From Candidatus Laterigemmans baculatus (GTDB lineage: Bacteria; Planctomycetota; Planctomycetia; Pirellulales; Pirellulaceae), in the NCBI RefSeq assembly GCF_010367455.1, contig NZ_WRPR01000024.1, positions 1-64,000 of the forward strand: a DNA stretch of 64,000 bases, read 5' to 3'. Under the pieces are notes generated by a model. The model made no database searches. It was not told the origin of the DNA and saw only the letters and a list, made by a program, of their open reading frames with translations. Made by a program: the position numbers and the translations under genes. Position 1 is the first letter of the stretch. Each line of letters begins with the position of its first letter. Shown one piece after another: positions 19,610-28,854 of this stretch.

Positions 19610-20020
19610 CTAGAGCTCTGGTTTGGCAATTGGTGTGTCGAAGTCGATGAACAGAATCTGTGTTGATCCCTTCCCGAGAAAGGTGATCTTGGATTGAAAC
19701 ACGCGATCGTTGAGTTCCACGCGAATCGTGTGCGGACCGGCGCTGAACCGGAGCGTGGGTAACTGACCTTGAAGGTTGACGATCGCATTGCCGACGAAGA
19801 GGTCGTCGACGAACAAGCGTGCAACTTCGGGCTTAAACTCCGCTTGCCCGCGTTGGGTACTCACGGCATCCGGAGCGAAGTAGAGTCGCAGGGTCGATGT
19901 ATCGCTGCCACAGTGAGCGATCGCGGCTGGGCTGGTCGGATCTGGGTTGGTCTGGTCGCCAAGCGATTTGCCAACGATCAACCCGACCGCGAGTAAGAGA
20001 ACTGGGATCACCCGGTACAT
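19610..20020 (-). CDS. Secreted hypothetical protein with PEGA-like fold
   Basis: From ATG 20020, MYRVIPVLLLAVGLIVG is a signal peptide. The mature ~115 residues include RLFVDDLFVGNAIVNLQG and SAGPHTIRVELNDRVFQSKI, which recall PEGA-type beta domains (short extracellular modules of unknown ligand). The family call is weak. The gene stands alone and is divergent from the 20291 gene. Confidence 0.65.
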   Translation of the reverse strand: MYRVIPVLLLAVGLIVGKSLGDQTNPDPTSPAAIAHCGSDTSTLRLYFAPDAVSTQRGQAEFKPEVARLFVDDLFVGNAIVNLQGQLPTLRFSAGPHTIRVELNDRVFQSKITFLGKGSTQILFIDFDTPIAKPEL

Positions 20021-20102
20021 GATGTTGGCTCCGTCTGGAAGGGAATCGCATGTCGCATCACCGAGCATTGTTGCCGGCTTCCGCCATCGGGTCAACTGAA
20101 TT

Positions 20103-20123
20103 GGGGGGGGCAGTACCCCCCCC
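20103..20123. repeat. Homopolymeric G/C hairpin
   Basis: A run of eight G is followed by CAGTA and a run of eight C, giving a perfect stem with a 5-nt loop, followed by a T-rich stretch. It lies between divergent hypothetical genes. It could be a terminator-like structure or a slippage-prone site. Confidence 0.6.
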
Positions 20124-20290
20124 TCTTCTTTTCTTGGCTCAGGGCGGCGGGGCTAGATTCGCCGCATTTCATCCAAACCTTGGATGGCACGAACGAACAC
20201 GCGGCTTTGGCCCTAGAATGGCGGCGTCGAGATGCTGCCGACCCGGACGCATGCTCTCGACTGGTCGATTAATTACTAGGAGCAGGATAA

Positions 20291-21415
20291 ATGGCCGAGT
20301 TCCAGTCGGTTGAGTTTCTCGCGGTGGACGCACCCCTCGATGACGCGGCGCTGGCGTTTATGCGCAATCAATCGACACGCGCCGAAATTGACCGGTGGAG
20401 GTTCACCAACGTCTATCACTTCGGCAATTTCGGCGGCGACGTCTTAGCGATGATGCGTCGCGGCTACGACATCCACGTCCATGACACCAACTTCGGGCTG
20501 CGCCGCGTCTGCTTTCGAATTCCCGACGGGTTTGCGTTCCGCGACAAACTGGAGCCATACCTTTTGGACTACGAAATCTCGTGGGTTCCGGATGACGAGG
20601 GCACCGGTGGAGTCCTTACTCTCAATCCGGAAGGAGAACCAGATACGTATGACTGGATGGAAGAAAACGAAATGTCGGCGAGCGATTTGATTCCGCTCCG
20701 CGAAATGATCATCGCCGGTGACTTTCGGCCGCTGTACATCTCCCACATTGCCTTTCAATACGACGACGAGGCACTCGAACCACCAGTTCCTGCGGGACTG
20801 AGCGAGCGACACCGTGCCCTCGACCTGCTCGGTCGTTTCTACGAGATCGATCGCGATCTTATAGCGATCGCGGCCGAGGTTTCACCAGCAATTAACGCTC
20901 TGCCGACCGAACACGCGGCGATCGAGTCATGGGTTCAGCGGCAATCAGTGGAGGAGTTGAGGTCGAACCTAAAAGATTGCCTCCGCGAACCCCAGCGCTA
21001 TCCATCGAAACTGCTCCGGAAGATGCGGACTGAAACGGCGACCCCCACAGCGGCCGAGTCCGGAAGCCGAACGATCGGAGAACTCCGGCGCAGAGTGAAA
21101 GCGATCGACGACGAGCGAGAACGCCAGCGCGAACTTGCGGCCGCCCAAGAAGCCGAGCGGCGAAAAGCAGAAGCAGAGCGGGCGCGGCAGGCAACGCTGG
21201 CCGAGGTCGCAAATGACCCGGAGAGGGTTTTTGCACGGATCGACGCCGCGATCGGTGAAAAAAAACGGATGGCGTACCGAAGAGTCGCGAAAGAACTCTC
21301 GCTGATCGCTCAAGCCTGCGGCAAACCAATGGCCCGGGCCAAGGCGGAAGCCATCCGAATCCAATACCCCGGCCGCTCCGCTTTGATCGAAGAACTGAGA
21401 GAGGCTGGCTTCTGA
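20291..21415 (+). CDS. Conserved hypothetical protein with coiled-coil region
   Basis: The protein (374 aa) starts at ATG 20291 behind AGGAGCAGG. The N-terminal ~200 residues are acidic and aromatic (HFGNFGGDVLAMMRRGYDIH; FRIPDGFAFRDKLEPYLLDY). A Glu/Arg/Ala-rich segment at about 255-305 (RQRELAAAQEAERRKAEAER) should form a coiled coil, followed by a basic helical tail. There is no signal peptide or membrane segment, so it is probably cytoplasmic. I do not recognise the family. Confidence 0.75.
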   Translation: MAEFQSVEFLAVDAPLDDAALAFMRNQSTRAEIDRWRFTNVYHFGNFGGDVLAMMRRGYDIHVHDTNFGLRRVCFRIPDGFAFRDKLEPYLLDYEISWVPDDEGTGGVLTLNPEGEPDTYDWMEENEMSASDLIPLREMIIAGDFRPLYISHIAFQYDDEALEPPVPAGLSERHRALDLLGRFYEIDRDLIAIAAEVSPAINALPTEHAAIESWVQRQSVEELRSNLKDCLREPQRYPSKLLRKMRTETATPTAAESGSRTIGELRRRVKAIDDERERQRELAAAQEAERRKAEAERARQATLAEVANDPERVFARIDAAIGEKKRMAYRRVAKELSLIAQACGKPMARAKAEAIRIQYPGRSALIEELREAGF

Positions 21416-21629
21416 AAACGCGGAATTGGGCGCAACGAAGTCCGGACAGCTTAAGGTATCACCGGTTGTGTCGCCGTCGGGGGCAAATCCATGGGGTACG
21501 CAGATGCCGCCTCGGTCGCCTGATGGATGAAAGCCAGTTCCTGCGGCGTGTTCTACCTGCGAGCATTCGGGCGAGGCGATGAGGCCTCATGCTCCGATTC
21601 CTGGTTTGCTGGCGGGCCGTCGACCGCCT

Positions 21630-22127
21630 TCAATCACCGTGGTGCGACGAGCGAGGATCGATTGCCAAGGGGCCGCTTGGTGGGTGCAAAAAGCTTAAGT
21701 GGTGTGATGCATGCGCCGCATGAAACCGGTTGAACTCGCGATTCGTCATCCTGCCGAACCCTGGATGCGGGTGCATTGCATTGGGTGATTCTAGGAAAGC
21801 GATGACGCATTCTTTGAGTCGTTCAACTTCAGCATCGTCGTCGAGCCGGTTTGGTGGCACAAACATGCTGGCAGTTCTGATTCCTTTTGGTGATTCTCCT
21901 GCGAGGAGTCGCGGCAATATGAACCATCGTAAAAGTGGGCGTAGCGGATATCCGAGCATCGCCATCCAACGAGGGTAGCCGTCCATGTTGCATTGGATCG
22001 TCAGGCGAAGATGACAGCATATTTGACCGAGTGACCAGTTTCCCGTTCGCGTGTATCCCGTGTGTAGTAGTCGTTCGCATTCGCGAATTGCGTCGTTAAG
22101 GTTTTCAAAAGCAATTGTTCGACGCAT
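21630..22127 (-). CDS. DUF1569 / DinB-superfamily protein
   Basis: A 165-aa protein with RLLHTGYTRTGNWSLGQICC and HLRLTIQC near the start and FNRFHAAHASHHLSFLHP near the end, the pattern of DUF1569, a DinB-like four-helix bundle with metal-binding histidines. The function is unknown; DinB-like folds often bind a divalent metal. It starts at ATG 22127 and is flanked by gene-poor DNA. Confidence 0.85.
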   Translation of the reverse strand: MRRTIAFENLNDAIRECERLLHTGYTRTGNWSLGQICCHLRLTIQCNMDGYPRWMAMLGYPLRPLLRWFILPRLLAGESPKGIRTASMFVPPNRLDDDAEVERLKECVIAFLESPNAMHPHPGFGRMTNREFNRFHAAHASHHLSFLHPPSGPLAIDPRSSHHGD

Positions 22128-22474
22128 TGCGGTGGTTTGTTTAGGCTAGTGTTCCGATAAAGTCGTTATCAGCCGAAGCATGCGGAGAAGCGATACACAG
22201 AAACGAAAAACGGTTAATAGAACCAGAAGCCGCTGCGCTGGACGACTCCTCAGGCCCGCGGAGATGAAAGCTCAGGCGACGAACGTGTGTTTTATTGGTC
22301 GGACTCGCGTGAACGGGGGGAGCGAGCGGTTTTATCGGTATAGCCGAAAGTTCTCGCCTGCGGGTGAGATCGCATCGTCGAGTATTCTCGCCGCTTCCCA
22401 TCGCTCGGTCAACCGAATAGGAGGGGCGGGTTATTCTGTCCGCTGAGAAGTCAACTGCATTGTGAGAGGTTAGC
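22128..22474. other. Intergenic with a diverged dispersed repeat
   Basis: No gene is seen. The segment around 22276-22400 (ACGAACGTGTG, GGTCGGAC, TCTCGCC blocks, GTGAGATCGCAT) resembles 26390-26520 in block order, suggesting a diverged repeat or duplicated upstream region. Confidence 0.4.
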
Positions 22475-23071
22475 ATGACGGGGTCGTTCTCAAAGGCGGC
22501 TTTGGACGGACAGGTGTTCTTTCTTGAAGGTCGCTATCAGCCGGAGAAAAAGAAGAAGGTCGCGGAGATCATCCGGGACAACGGAGGGAAGCTCGCGACG
22601 AAGTTCAGTCCCGATGTGACGGTCGTGCTGCAGGAAAAGCTCGGCAAGTCAACCGCGAGCAACATCGAAACGATGCCGGCGCTCACCGCGTTCTGCGAGA
22701 TGTTTGTCGCAAGGGATAACGTGAAATTCGACTTTGTTGCAACCACCGCGGACGGCCGGCCAGTCGACGTGCATCTCAGCAAACTCCGCTATTGGGAATT
22801 CTCCGCCAGCGGTGAATCGGTCGCTTTTCAGACGGAACTCGATGGTCTTGACGATAGGTCGCCCGGCAGCGTCGCACGCGTCCTGGCCCGGCTCTTCCGC
22901 GAGACTGGTATTGCATCGGTCGCGTCAAAAGGGATGAAGGTCAAGATGACGCTGCTGTCCACCAACACCCCAAAAATTCCCGCCGCCGATTTCAAGAAGC
23001 TAGCCCTGGCGGCATTCGAGGAATTGACCGGCACAAGACCCACAGAAGCGGCCGGCCATCGTCGGACGTGA
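22475..23071 (+). CDS. Hypothetical protein with BRCT-like N-terminus
   Basis: 198 aa from ATG 22475. Residues about 10-60 (GQVFFLEGRYQPEKKKKVAE; IIRDNGGKLATKFSPDVT) follow the BRCT pattern: a beta strand, a lysine-rich helix, then GG and a strand. The remainder (YWEFSASGESVAFQTELDGL; LARLFRETGIASVASKGMKV) is unrecognised. BRCT domains bind phosphopeptides or DNA ends. The assignment is from pattern only, so moderate confidence. Confidence 0.65.
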   Translation: MTGSFSKAALDGQVFFLEGRYQPEKKKKVAEIIRDNGGKLATKFSPDVTVVLQEKLGKSTASNIETMPALTAFCEMFVARDNVKFDFVATTADGRPVDVHLSKLRYWEFSASGESVAFQTELDGLDDRSPGSVARVLARLFRETGIASVASKGMKVKMTLLSTNTPKIPAADFKKLALAAFEELTGTRPTEAAGHRRT

Positions 23072-23247
23072 GCGTCACCGACCTCGTCGTCGTTGTCGGC
23101 GGACCCCGGGAAACCAGTCTCCGCAAAGCACCCCAGTCGCGGAGCGCCGCCAAAGATCAGCCCAGGGCGCAAGCCCAGGGAAACTGGACTCGGAACGGCG
23201 GCCGGTACTTGGAGTTGGGAGGTGGCGGGTCCGGAGCCCCCCTCTCG

Positions 23248-23430
23248 TCAGTCGGCTCTAGAACCGGCTGAACTGATGTCTGAGTCGCGAAAGCAGAAGA
23301 ACAAGCCCATGAAGCCAAAGAGAAGGCCGCACCCGGAGAGGAAAAGCCCCGTGTCCCAGTGGTAATGATACGTGCCGGCGATCAGTAGTACCGTAGAGCA
23401 GACAATGAGTGTGGGACCGGAGAGTTTCAT
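23248..23430 (-). CDS. Possible small membrane protein
   Basis: 60 aa with two hydrophobic segments (LIVCSTVLLIAGTYHY; LFLSGCGLLFGFMGLFFCF) and an ATG start. No clear ribosome-binding site and no family; it may be genuine because hydrophobic pattern and charge distribution look natural. Confidence 0.4.
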   Translation of the reverse strand: MKLSGPTLIVCSTVLLIAGTYHYHWDTGLFLSGCGLLFGFMGLFFCFRDSDISSAGSRAD

Positions 23431-23647
23431 GACGACAACGACCTGGTGGGTTGAGATCGGGCTGGGTAAAAGCGAACCAAGACTCGAGGCGGTGCAAACT
23501 TGATGGGATCACGAGCCGAGAGCTCGGCCTGGTAAAAAGGGCCTCAAACGAAGCGAGTCGTCAGGTCGCACCGGATTGCGTTCATCGAAAAACTAGCCGC
23601 CGGTCAAGGATTGGAAAGACTCAGTAGCTTCGGCGATCCTCGTGCGA

Positions 23648-24567
23648 TCATTCCGAGAGACCCGTTTCAACCGAAAACATAGCCATCACCGTGGGGCGAT
23701 CCTGGTGGCATTGGTCGACAACGGAACGCCAGTCGGTTATGTGAGCGTAAGACTTCAACTGCCGATACTTGGCGTTTGTAAGTGCAGCGTGTCCGCCAAT
23801 CGCGGCAAAAACATCCGTGAGCAGTTCAACGAAAGAGGGGAGGCCGTCTGGTTCCCAGGAAACCGCTTTTAGTGCCGATCCTTCTGCGACGGAGTTCGGT
23901 GCCGAGAGCGTTGCAACCTTGTCACCAGTTCTGACTTCGGTTATCTGAACCGTTGTCTTATCGGTCTCCTTCCAGATTACCGAAAATCGCTCAAACTCAG
24001 GTGTAGGAGCAGCGGCGAATTCCCACAGTGCATAGCTTTTTCCGCTCGGCGATGGGTTCGACATCTTTACGTGACCCTCGCTCTGGCTTGACGTGACCGT
24101 GATAGCGTCGCCTGTCGCGAACGATTGAAGGTCAGCCCTGAACGAGACGGGTCGGGTTCCTCCGCGTCCGGTCGACTCCATGAGATCTCCATTTTCATGG
24201 TCGAGTCGTTGTCAGCGAAAAGGTGAAATTCAGGCGTTACTTCAGGTCCGAAAGTAACCGTGCGCTCGAGTGGGTTGTACACCGCGAATCCATTCTCGGA
24301 GAAGCAAGCGATCGGCGTGTGCGTTGAAGTGTCTGTGAGAAGGAAAGAATACCGTCTGTCAGTCCGCCAACGAATGTCTAGTTCAGTGGGTATGTCATCA
24401 TGCGCAAGGCATTTGCATTTGAACTGGAACGATTGCGCGTCGTCACCTTCCGTGGATAGGCTCGGCACCAGGGGCAGAAGTTCGCCAGTGGTTGGCGTTT
24501 TCGCGAAGACCGTGGATAACGTCGTTGAGCAAATCAAATAAGCAGCAAGTCGTAAGTAAATATTCAT
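23648..24567 (-). pseudogene. Frameshifted secreted hypothetical protein
   Basis: From ATG 24567 the protein begins with a signal peptide (IYLRLAAYLICSTTLSTVFA) and continues as a beta-rich sequence to about STMKMEISW. Then the coding signal moves to another frame on the same strand (PVSFRADLQSFATGDAITVT onward) and runs to 23648. The crossover lies near 24140-24185. The first frame after this point becomes Ser/Arg-rich nonsense and stops at 24067. One gene of about 300 codons broken by an indel is the simplest reading; two overlapping genes or a sequencing error are alternatives. No family is recognised. Confidence 0.6.
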
Positions 24568-24568
24568 C

Positions 24569-24945
24569 TTGGGGAGTCCATTCTGTCAGATAAACCGTTT
24601 ATCACTCGATCGGGCCGGCGAGCAGGTGCATATTTTTGCCCATTTTGACGAGCTATTCTTGCCGGTTCGCGGCGGTGGGTCAAACCAAAAACGAGGGGCA
24701 GCCAGGCTCGGCCTTGCCCTGGTTCCCCCCCAGATCAGGCTCCGCTGGAAAAGCGAAAATATCCTAGGTTTGCCGCGATCCACCCCGGCATGGATTGCTC
24801 CCGCCTGGGGCTGGTGTGAGGTCCACGGGTGTAAAGGGAGTGCGACCGTTGCGGAGGGAGCGGTGCTGGAGAGATTGCCGCTGGGGAGTCGAAGCGTCAG
24901 GGGGACCGACTTCATCGGAGATGTTTTCCGTCGAGAGCTTCGAGT
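24569..24945. other. Intergenic, no gene recognised
   Basis: Reading frames are present on both strands but none looks conserved. The 65-residue minus-strand frame ending near 24764 begins inside the dispersed repeat at 24946-25033 (MPLHNSK) and then has no coding character. Confidence 0.4.
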
Positions 24946-25033
24946 TGTGCAGTGGCATATTTCGGTCTGAAATACAGCCGCCTGCGGCTTGCCGCTAAAC
25001 GACTGCGCGATGAATCGCTGTGCGCTGCTGGGT
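24946..25033. repeat. Dispersed ~87-bp repeat, copy 1
   Basis: This stretch, from TTCGAGTTGTGCAGTGGCAT through CGCCTGCGGCTTGCCG to the CGATGAATCG block, is matched with about 80% identity by 32503-32590. On the minus strand both copies end with ATGCCACTGCACAACTCGAA. In copy 2 that ATG starts an apparently real gene. It is located directly beside a GGGGTCAGGAGCC element. Confidence 0.7.
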
Positions 25034-25053
25034 AGCGGCGATGGCCGGGCGGA

Positions 25054-25230
25054 GAAAAAAGGGGTCAGGAGCCAAATTGGCTGTTTGGAGGGGGCTCGCC
25101 GGCATCGTTGGGTGAGAGCGGCTGAGTGGAAACGACCGCCCCTCGCTTGAAACTCGAGATGCGCTTTAGGAATAAAGCCGCTTGCGGAAATAGCCCAGAT
25201 TGCCAATTTGGCTCCTGCCCGCTTTTTTTC
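25054..25230. mobile_element. GGGGTCAGGAGCC palindromic element, copy A
   Basis: About 177 bp bounded by AAAAAAGGGGTCAGGAGCCA and the inverse ending GGCTCCTGCCCGCTTTTTTT. The interior is conserved with three other copies (GAGCGGCTGAGTGGAAACGA; ACTCGAGATGCGCTTTAGGA). The right end here carries substitutions. Short elements with these ends resemble REP-type sequences mobilised by RAYT/TnpA-REP transposases; no such gene is in the window. Confidence 0.8.
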
Positions 25231-25236
25231 AAGTAA

Positions 25237-25755
25237 TTATGCCTCGTGTGTGTTCAAGCCCTCGACCTCGGCAAATACGCGTTCTAATTCTTTCGCAAAC
25301 TTGGTGTGCTTTGGTATCCGGTGATTCTTGAGGAATGCTCGGAACTCCGCCGCAGGGCGATTGACAACGAAATTGTGATAGATCGCGTACTTGATTCCAA
25401 GACCGACACCCAAACCAACTGCTTCAGATTTCCCATCCGAGTCTTGTTCTTCACCCTCGGGGTATTCCTGTTCCTCTTTAGTCGCTTCCTTATACGTAAT
25501 GAATCGGATGCCAAAGTCGACCAATCGATTTTGGTGTAAGGCCAAATGATTTCTGATTTCAGCCACTGTCATACCTAAGACACTGACCTCCGCTTGCAGG
25601 TAGCTTGTTGTCGTTGACGCAAGGTCTCGAAGAATCTTCAAGCGACACCGCTCGGCAATTGGACTTTCAACTGCCGCAAGTTCGTCCGAAGTCAATAGCG
25701 CGACGATGTCCTGGTAGCTCGTAGGAGTGACGGTGATGCCTTCGGGCGTTTTCAT
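25237..25755 (-). CDS. Hypothetical protein
   Basis: 172 aa from ATG 25755 (MKTPEGITVTPTSYQDIVAL). It is helical and charged, with an acidic segment (KEATKEEQEYPEGEEQDSDG) in the middle and FAKELERVFAEVEGLNTHEA at the end. No signal peptide, membrane segment or known domain is seen. The lower GC matches neighbouring accessory genes. The stop lies 7 bp from the copy A element. Confidence 0.6.
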   Translation of the reverse strand: MKTPEGITVTPTSYQDIVALLTSDELAAVESPIAERCRLKILRDLASTTTSYLQAEVSVLGMTVAEIRNHLALHQNRLVDFGIRFITYKEATKEEQEYPEGEEQDSDGKSEAVGLGVGLGIKYAIYHNFVVNRPAAEFRAFLKNHRIPKHTKFAKELERVFAEVEGLNTHEA

Positions 25756-25885
25756 TGACCTGCCAATTGAGCTTCGTATGGAGGCATAACGGCGAAGATC
25801 ACGCGGTGGCGGCCCACGGGATGTGGTCAAGAAAACGCGATGCCTCAGATGTCTCGCGTGTATCCGTTAGTTCGTCGAGCTTCCT

Positions 25886-26356
25886 TCAATTTGAAAGCGA
25901 TCCGATGGTCTCGTCAGGACCGACAAACGACTGCGGGTCGTGGTTGATGAGCACGCCATCGCGAAATTGCAGTGGATACGCGGGCATGGGCGCTGCTGAA
26001 TAGTGAATAAAGAGGTCGCCGCCCTGAATGCCGTCTGGAGCGAGTATCTGAGGGTCGTAATGCGCTCCAGCTTTCCACTTGAGAAGCAATGCGAGGTAAT
26101 CGCCATCGTCTCGATCGCCAGGTCCGAGGAGTGCTGTAACACGATCCAGAGAATCCCCCGATTGGATCCGCGTTGAAAGCAGATACCGTAGCGTTTCAAC
26201 GTCTCCGTTCCGCTGATAGCGGGCGGAGGAATCGTCCTGAGCTTCAGCGGATCCAAATGGAGGAACCGAGAGCAGGACTGCCAGTGCTGCACCAAGAAGA
26301 CCAGCGAGAGCAACCACGCGACGCTTGTTTACGTGGACGTTCATTGCGGATCTCAT
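25886..26356 (-). CDS. Secreted hypothetical protein
   Basis: From about ATG 26356 (or 26344) the product starts with a basic region and a hydrophobic signal (VVALAGLLGAALAVLLSVPP), then a mature part of about 115 residues (VETLRYLLSTRIQSGDSLDR; VTALLGPGDRDDGDYLALLL). The repeated-helix opening with GDS and LLGPGD resembles BamE/SmpA-like small lipoprotein patterns, but there is no lipobox Cys. The function is unknown. Confidence 0.6.
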   Translation of the reverse strand: MRSAMNVHVNKRRVVALAGLLGAALAVLLSVPPFGSAEAQDDSSARYQRNGDVETLRYLLSTRIQSGDSLDRVTALLGPGDRDDGDYLALLLKWKAGAHYDPQILAPDGIQGGDLFIHYSAAPMPAYPLQFRDGVLINHDPQSFVGPDETIGSLSN

Positions 26357-26883
26357 GTCGGTTTGTGGATGAGTAGCGATGCATTGTCGATCGACGAACG
26401 TGTTTTTCACCGGTCGGACCGGCGAGATTGACGCGCGAAGGGCTAGTCTCGCCGGTTCGGCGGGCTGTTCTCGCCAGTTGGTGAGATCGCATTGGCCTCT
26501 ATTTTCGCCGGTTGGTGACCGCAAATCAACAACCTGGGGGGAGGCTCCACGCCGTTAAGGGACTCGGCGCCGGCATGGGATGCTGCTGTTCTGCCGCATT
26601 CGCCCCTGGCGACGAGTACCGCGTAAGCGCCTGGCTGCTGGCACAGTTCCTACCGGCCCGTCTCGGAAGCTGGAGCCGCATGGTCCTCGGCGGGCGGCAA
26701 GTTGCGAACGAGCGGGGGGGCGCAGCGTTTCAGACGCGGGTCGATCACGTTGGCGGCTCCCACCGGAGATGGGCACCCGCACCGGCGGTCGCCGACAGCA
26801 GCACTGCGTTTGCTTCGGGAGCGGTGCTGTCGATCGGGATTGGTCCCGGCCAGAGCTTTTCGGCGTCGGTTGGCGGAACGGGA
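26357..26883. other. Intergenic, no gene recognised
   Basis: GC-rich sequence with overlapping open frames on both strands but no ribosome-binding site or recognisable protein. 26390-26520 is the diverged partner of 22276-22400. Nothing else is supported. Confidence 0.45.
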
Positions 26884-27051
26884 CAAAAGGGTCAGGAGCC
26901 AAATTGGCTGTTTGAAGGGGGCTCGCGGGCACCGTTGGGTGAGCGCGGCTGAGTGGAAACGACCGCCCATCGCTTGACACTCGAGATGCCCTTTAGGAAC
27001 AAAGCCGCGTGCGGAAATGTCCCAGATTGCCAGTTTGGCTCCTGACCCCTT
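26884..27051. mobile_element. GGGGTCAGGAGCC palindromic element, copy B
   Basis: Begins AAAAGGGTCAGGAGCCAAAT and ends GGCTCCTGACCCCT. The interior matches copies A, C and D with scattered substitutions. It is immediately followed by a short piece of the GGCCCGGGGAGGG-type MITE core (about 27070-27105), so two element families have landed together. Confidence 0.8.
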
Positions 27052-27194
27052 ACCGTTCGCCGTCCCGGGATCGTCGGGCTCCGAGGCCCGGGGAGGGGCA
27101 GGGAGATCGATGCGTCAGACCTTCACTCAGCCATGGATCATGTGCTCATCCCGCTCCGCAACGAACCGGCTATTTCGCCCGCAGCAGCTTACGA

Positions 27195-27611
27195 CTACGC
27201 ATTGGGCCTAGCATTGGAATCGATCCGGTCGTCGTCCGGCAAAGCGAAGAACCCCCAGCACACCGCGGGAACGAGTCGGCCGACCAACTTGTTATAGACG
27301 ATCCGAAAGAGGAGCAGCGTCAGAGCTAGCAGGATCGGGAGTTTGGTGTAAGCGAAATCACTCACGACACTCCCCCACACGAGCCGGCCAACGACAGGGG
27401 CAAGAATGATCGCAATAATTGCCAGAATCCATGGCCACGACGGCTTGCCCCAGTTCCGGACGGCCAGGTAATTCCCGCAGCTCGGGCAATGGCCCAGCGG
27501 CAGTATGTATCGGAAGAACCCAGCACGCTCCCCACACACCGGACAAGTGCCGCGGTCCTCTCCAGACGCTGCAGAGGGTGGCGAATAAGGATTGGGCTGG
27601 TGTGTTGCCAT
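27195..27611 (-). CDS. Zinc-ribbon membrane protein of unknown function
   Basis: 138 aa. The N-terminal part has two CxxC pairs (TCPVCGERAG and HCPSCGNYLA), a zinc-ribbon pattern, followed by two hydrophobic helices (WPWILAIIAIILAPVVGRLV; LPILLALTLLLFRIVY). It is probably an inner-membrane protein with a cytoplasmic metal-binding head. The partner and role are unknown. It is the last of three small membrane-protein genes in a row on this strand. Confidence 0.7.
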   Translation of the reverse strand: MATHQPNPYSPPSAASGEDRGTCPVCGERAGFFRYILPLGHCPSCGNYLAVRNWGKPSWPWILAIIAIILAPVVGRLVWGSVVSDFAYTKLPILLALTLLLFRIVYNKLVGRLVPAVCWGFFALPDDDRIDSNARPNA

Positions 27612-27738
27612 GGCGGCGCTTTGTGGAAGCGGTCGTCGTCGTGGGGCCGCGCTCGAGTGGAAGGCCCCACGTGATGGGGCGGAAGCCGAGATGTTCGTGC
27701 GGCGTTCTTAGGATATGCCTCAGGATAATCAACTGTCG

Positions 27739-27948
27739 TCAGCGCTTCGACACCACGAAAACAACGGCCGCGATGAGGATAGCCGTTTGCAAACCCATCA
27801 CGAGCCAGTAGGGTCCGGGCCTCCGCTCTCGCTCAACCAGCGAGTCGTCGCCGGCCCACCCCGCAAAAGCAATCCCGGTCCAGAGCTGCAGGACATAAGT
27901 GGCGACTGCGACAGTCGCCGAGAACGCAGGAACGTATTCAGCAATCAA
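27739..27948 (-). CDS. Small two-helix membrane protein
   Basis: 69 aa with hydrophobic segments at both ends (AFSATVAVATYVLQLWTGIA; WLVMGLQTAILIAAVVFVVS) and a charged loop. It starts at ATG 27948 on the same strand as the neighbouring membrane-protein genes. No family; short but natural-looking. Confidence 0.45.
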   Translation of the reverse strand: MIAEYVPAFSATVAVATYVLQLWTGIAFAGWAGDDSLVERERRPGPYWLVMGLQTAILIAAVVFVVSKR

Positions 27949-27997
27949 TTCAAAGAGAGTGGGTTTGGGGTGAGCCGCGAGTATGACGGTTGAGCCA

Positions 27998-28567
27998 CTA
28001 CGCTAAAATCCGCCGTACGGACGGATGTGTGCCGAGGATCAGGCGGAAAACCCAAGGTAGCACAAAACTAAGAAGAATCGCGTTCAAACCAGCTCCCACC
28101 ATCACGACCGGAAACAGCCAGCGTTCGCGAAAGGTATTGATTTTCGCAACCGTTGGATTGTGTGGGTTGTACAGGACCTCGACAACGTCACCGATCGCAT
28201 ACGTCGGCGATGATGATGAAACCGAGCCGTGAACTCGATGCACAGCGCCGTTCACGCGGTACTCGACGACCGGTGAAGTCATGCCACTGCCAACCATCTC
28301 GACGACCGTACCGCGAGTGGCGGTTTTCCCGAACCCGACCGACACGCTGTAGATCGCCAAACCCATTCCGACTAACGCAAAGAAGCTCCCCGCAAAGCGG
28401 AGCAATCGAAGTGACCACGGCGGTAGATAGGCCCGCGTCGCATCGTCTCGAATTTGCTCAGCCGCTTCGTCCACGGACAGCTTGCCCGCTCGAACGTTCT
28501 GCAGTACCTCTTCGAGGTTGGGTAACGGCACACCAATGCTGAGGAAACTGCGCAGATTACGGAGCAT
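27998..28567 (-). CDS. DUF3592-like membrane protein
   Basis: 189 aa. An N-terminal amphipathic segment (EVLQNVRAGKLSVDEAAEQI) resembles short helical oligomerisation motifs. A membrane helix (RFAGSFFALVGMGLAIYSVS) follows, then a beta domain (ATRGTVVEMVGSGMTSPVVE; YAIGDVVEVLYNPHNPTVAK) typical of DUF3592, and a second helix near the end. The function of the family is unknown. Confidence 0.75.
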   Translation of the reverse strand: MLRNLRSFLSIGVPLPNLEEVLQNVRAGKLSVDEAAEQIRDDATRAYLPPWSLRLLRFAGSFFALVGMGLAIYSVSVGFGKTATRGTVVEMVGSGMTSPVVEYRVNGAVHRVHGSVSSSSPTYAIGDVVEVLYNPHNPTVAKINTFRERWLFPVVMVGAGLNAILLSFVLPWVFRLILGTHPSVRRILA

Positions 28568-28854
28568 AGTGGGATATCGGTGGCAGCGGAGAAATCGGGA
28601 CTGTGGCGATCGGCCTGCCCCGTTTCCTGAATGAGCGGGTGCTGGAATGCACGGTTGGCGGCAGGAGGTGGGGAGAAACCGAGGATACGAAGTTTACACT
28701 GCCGGCGGGCTGTCGTGTGGCGGTCGCTCCACCGATGGGAGGGGCTTGCTTCGAGCCGACGGGTCCTCCTTGACGGATGCTGCCGGGGTGCCGTCCAATG
28801 CTACAAAAGCAGGGGCGACTCCCCATCGGGTGCGTACTTAAGGAGTCCTGGGTG

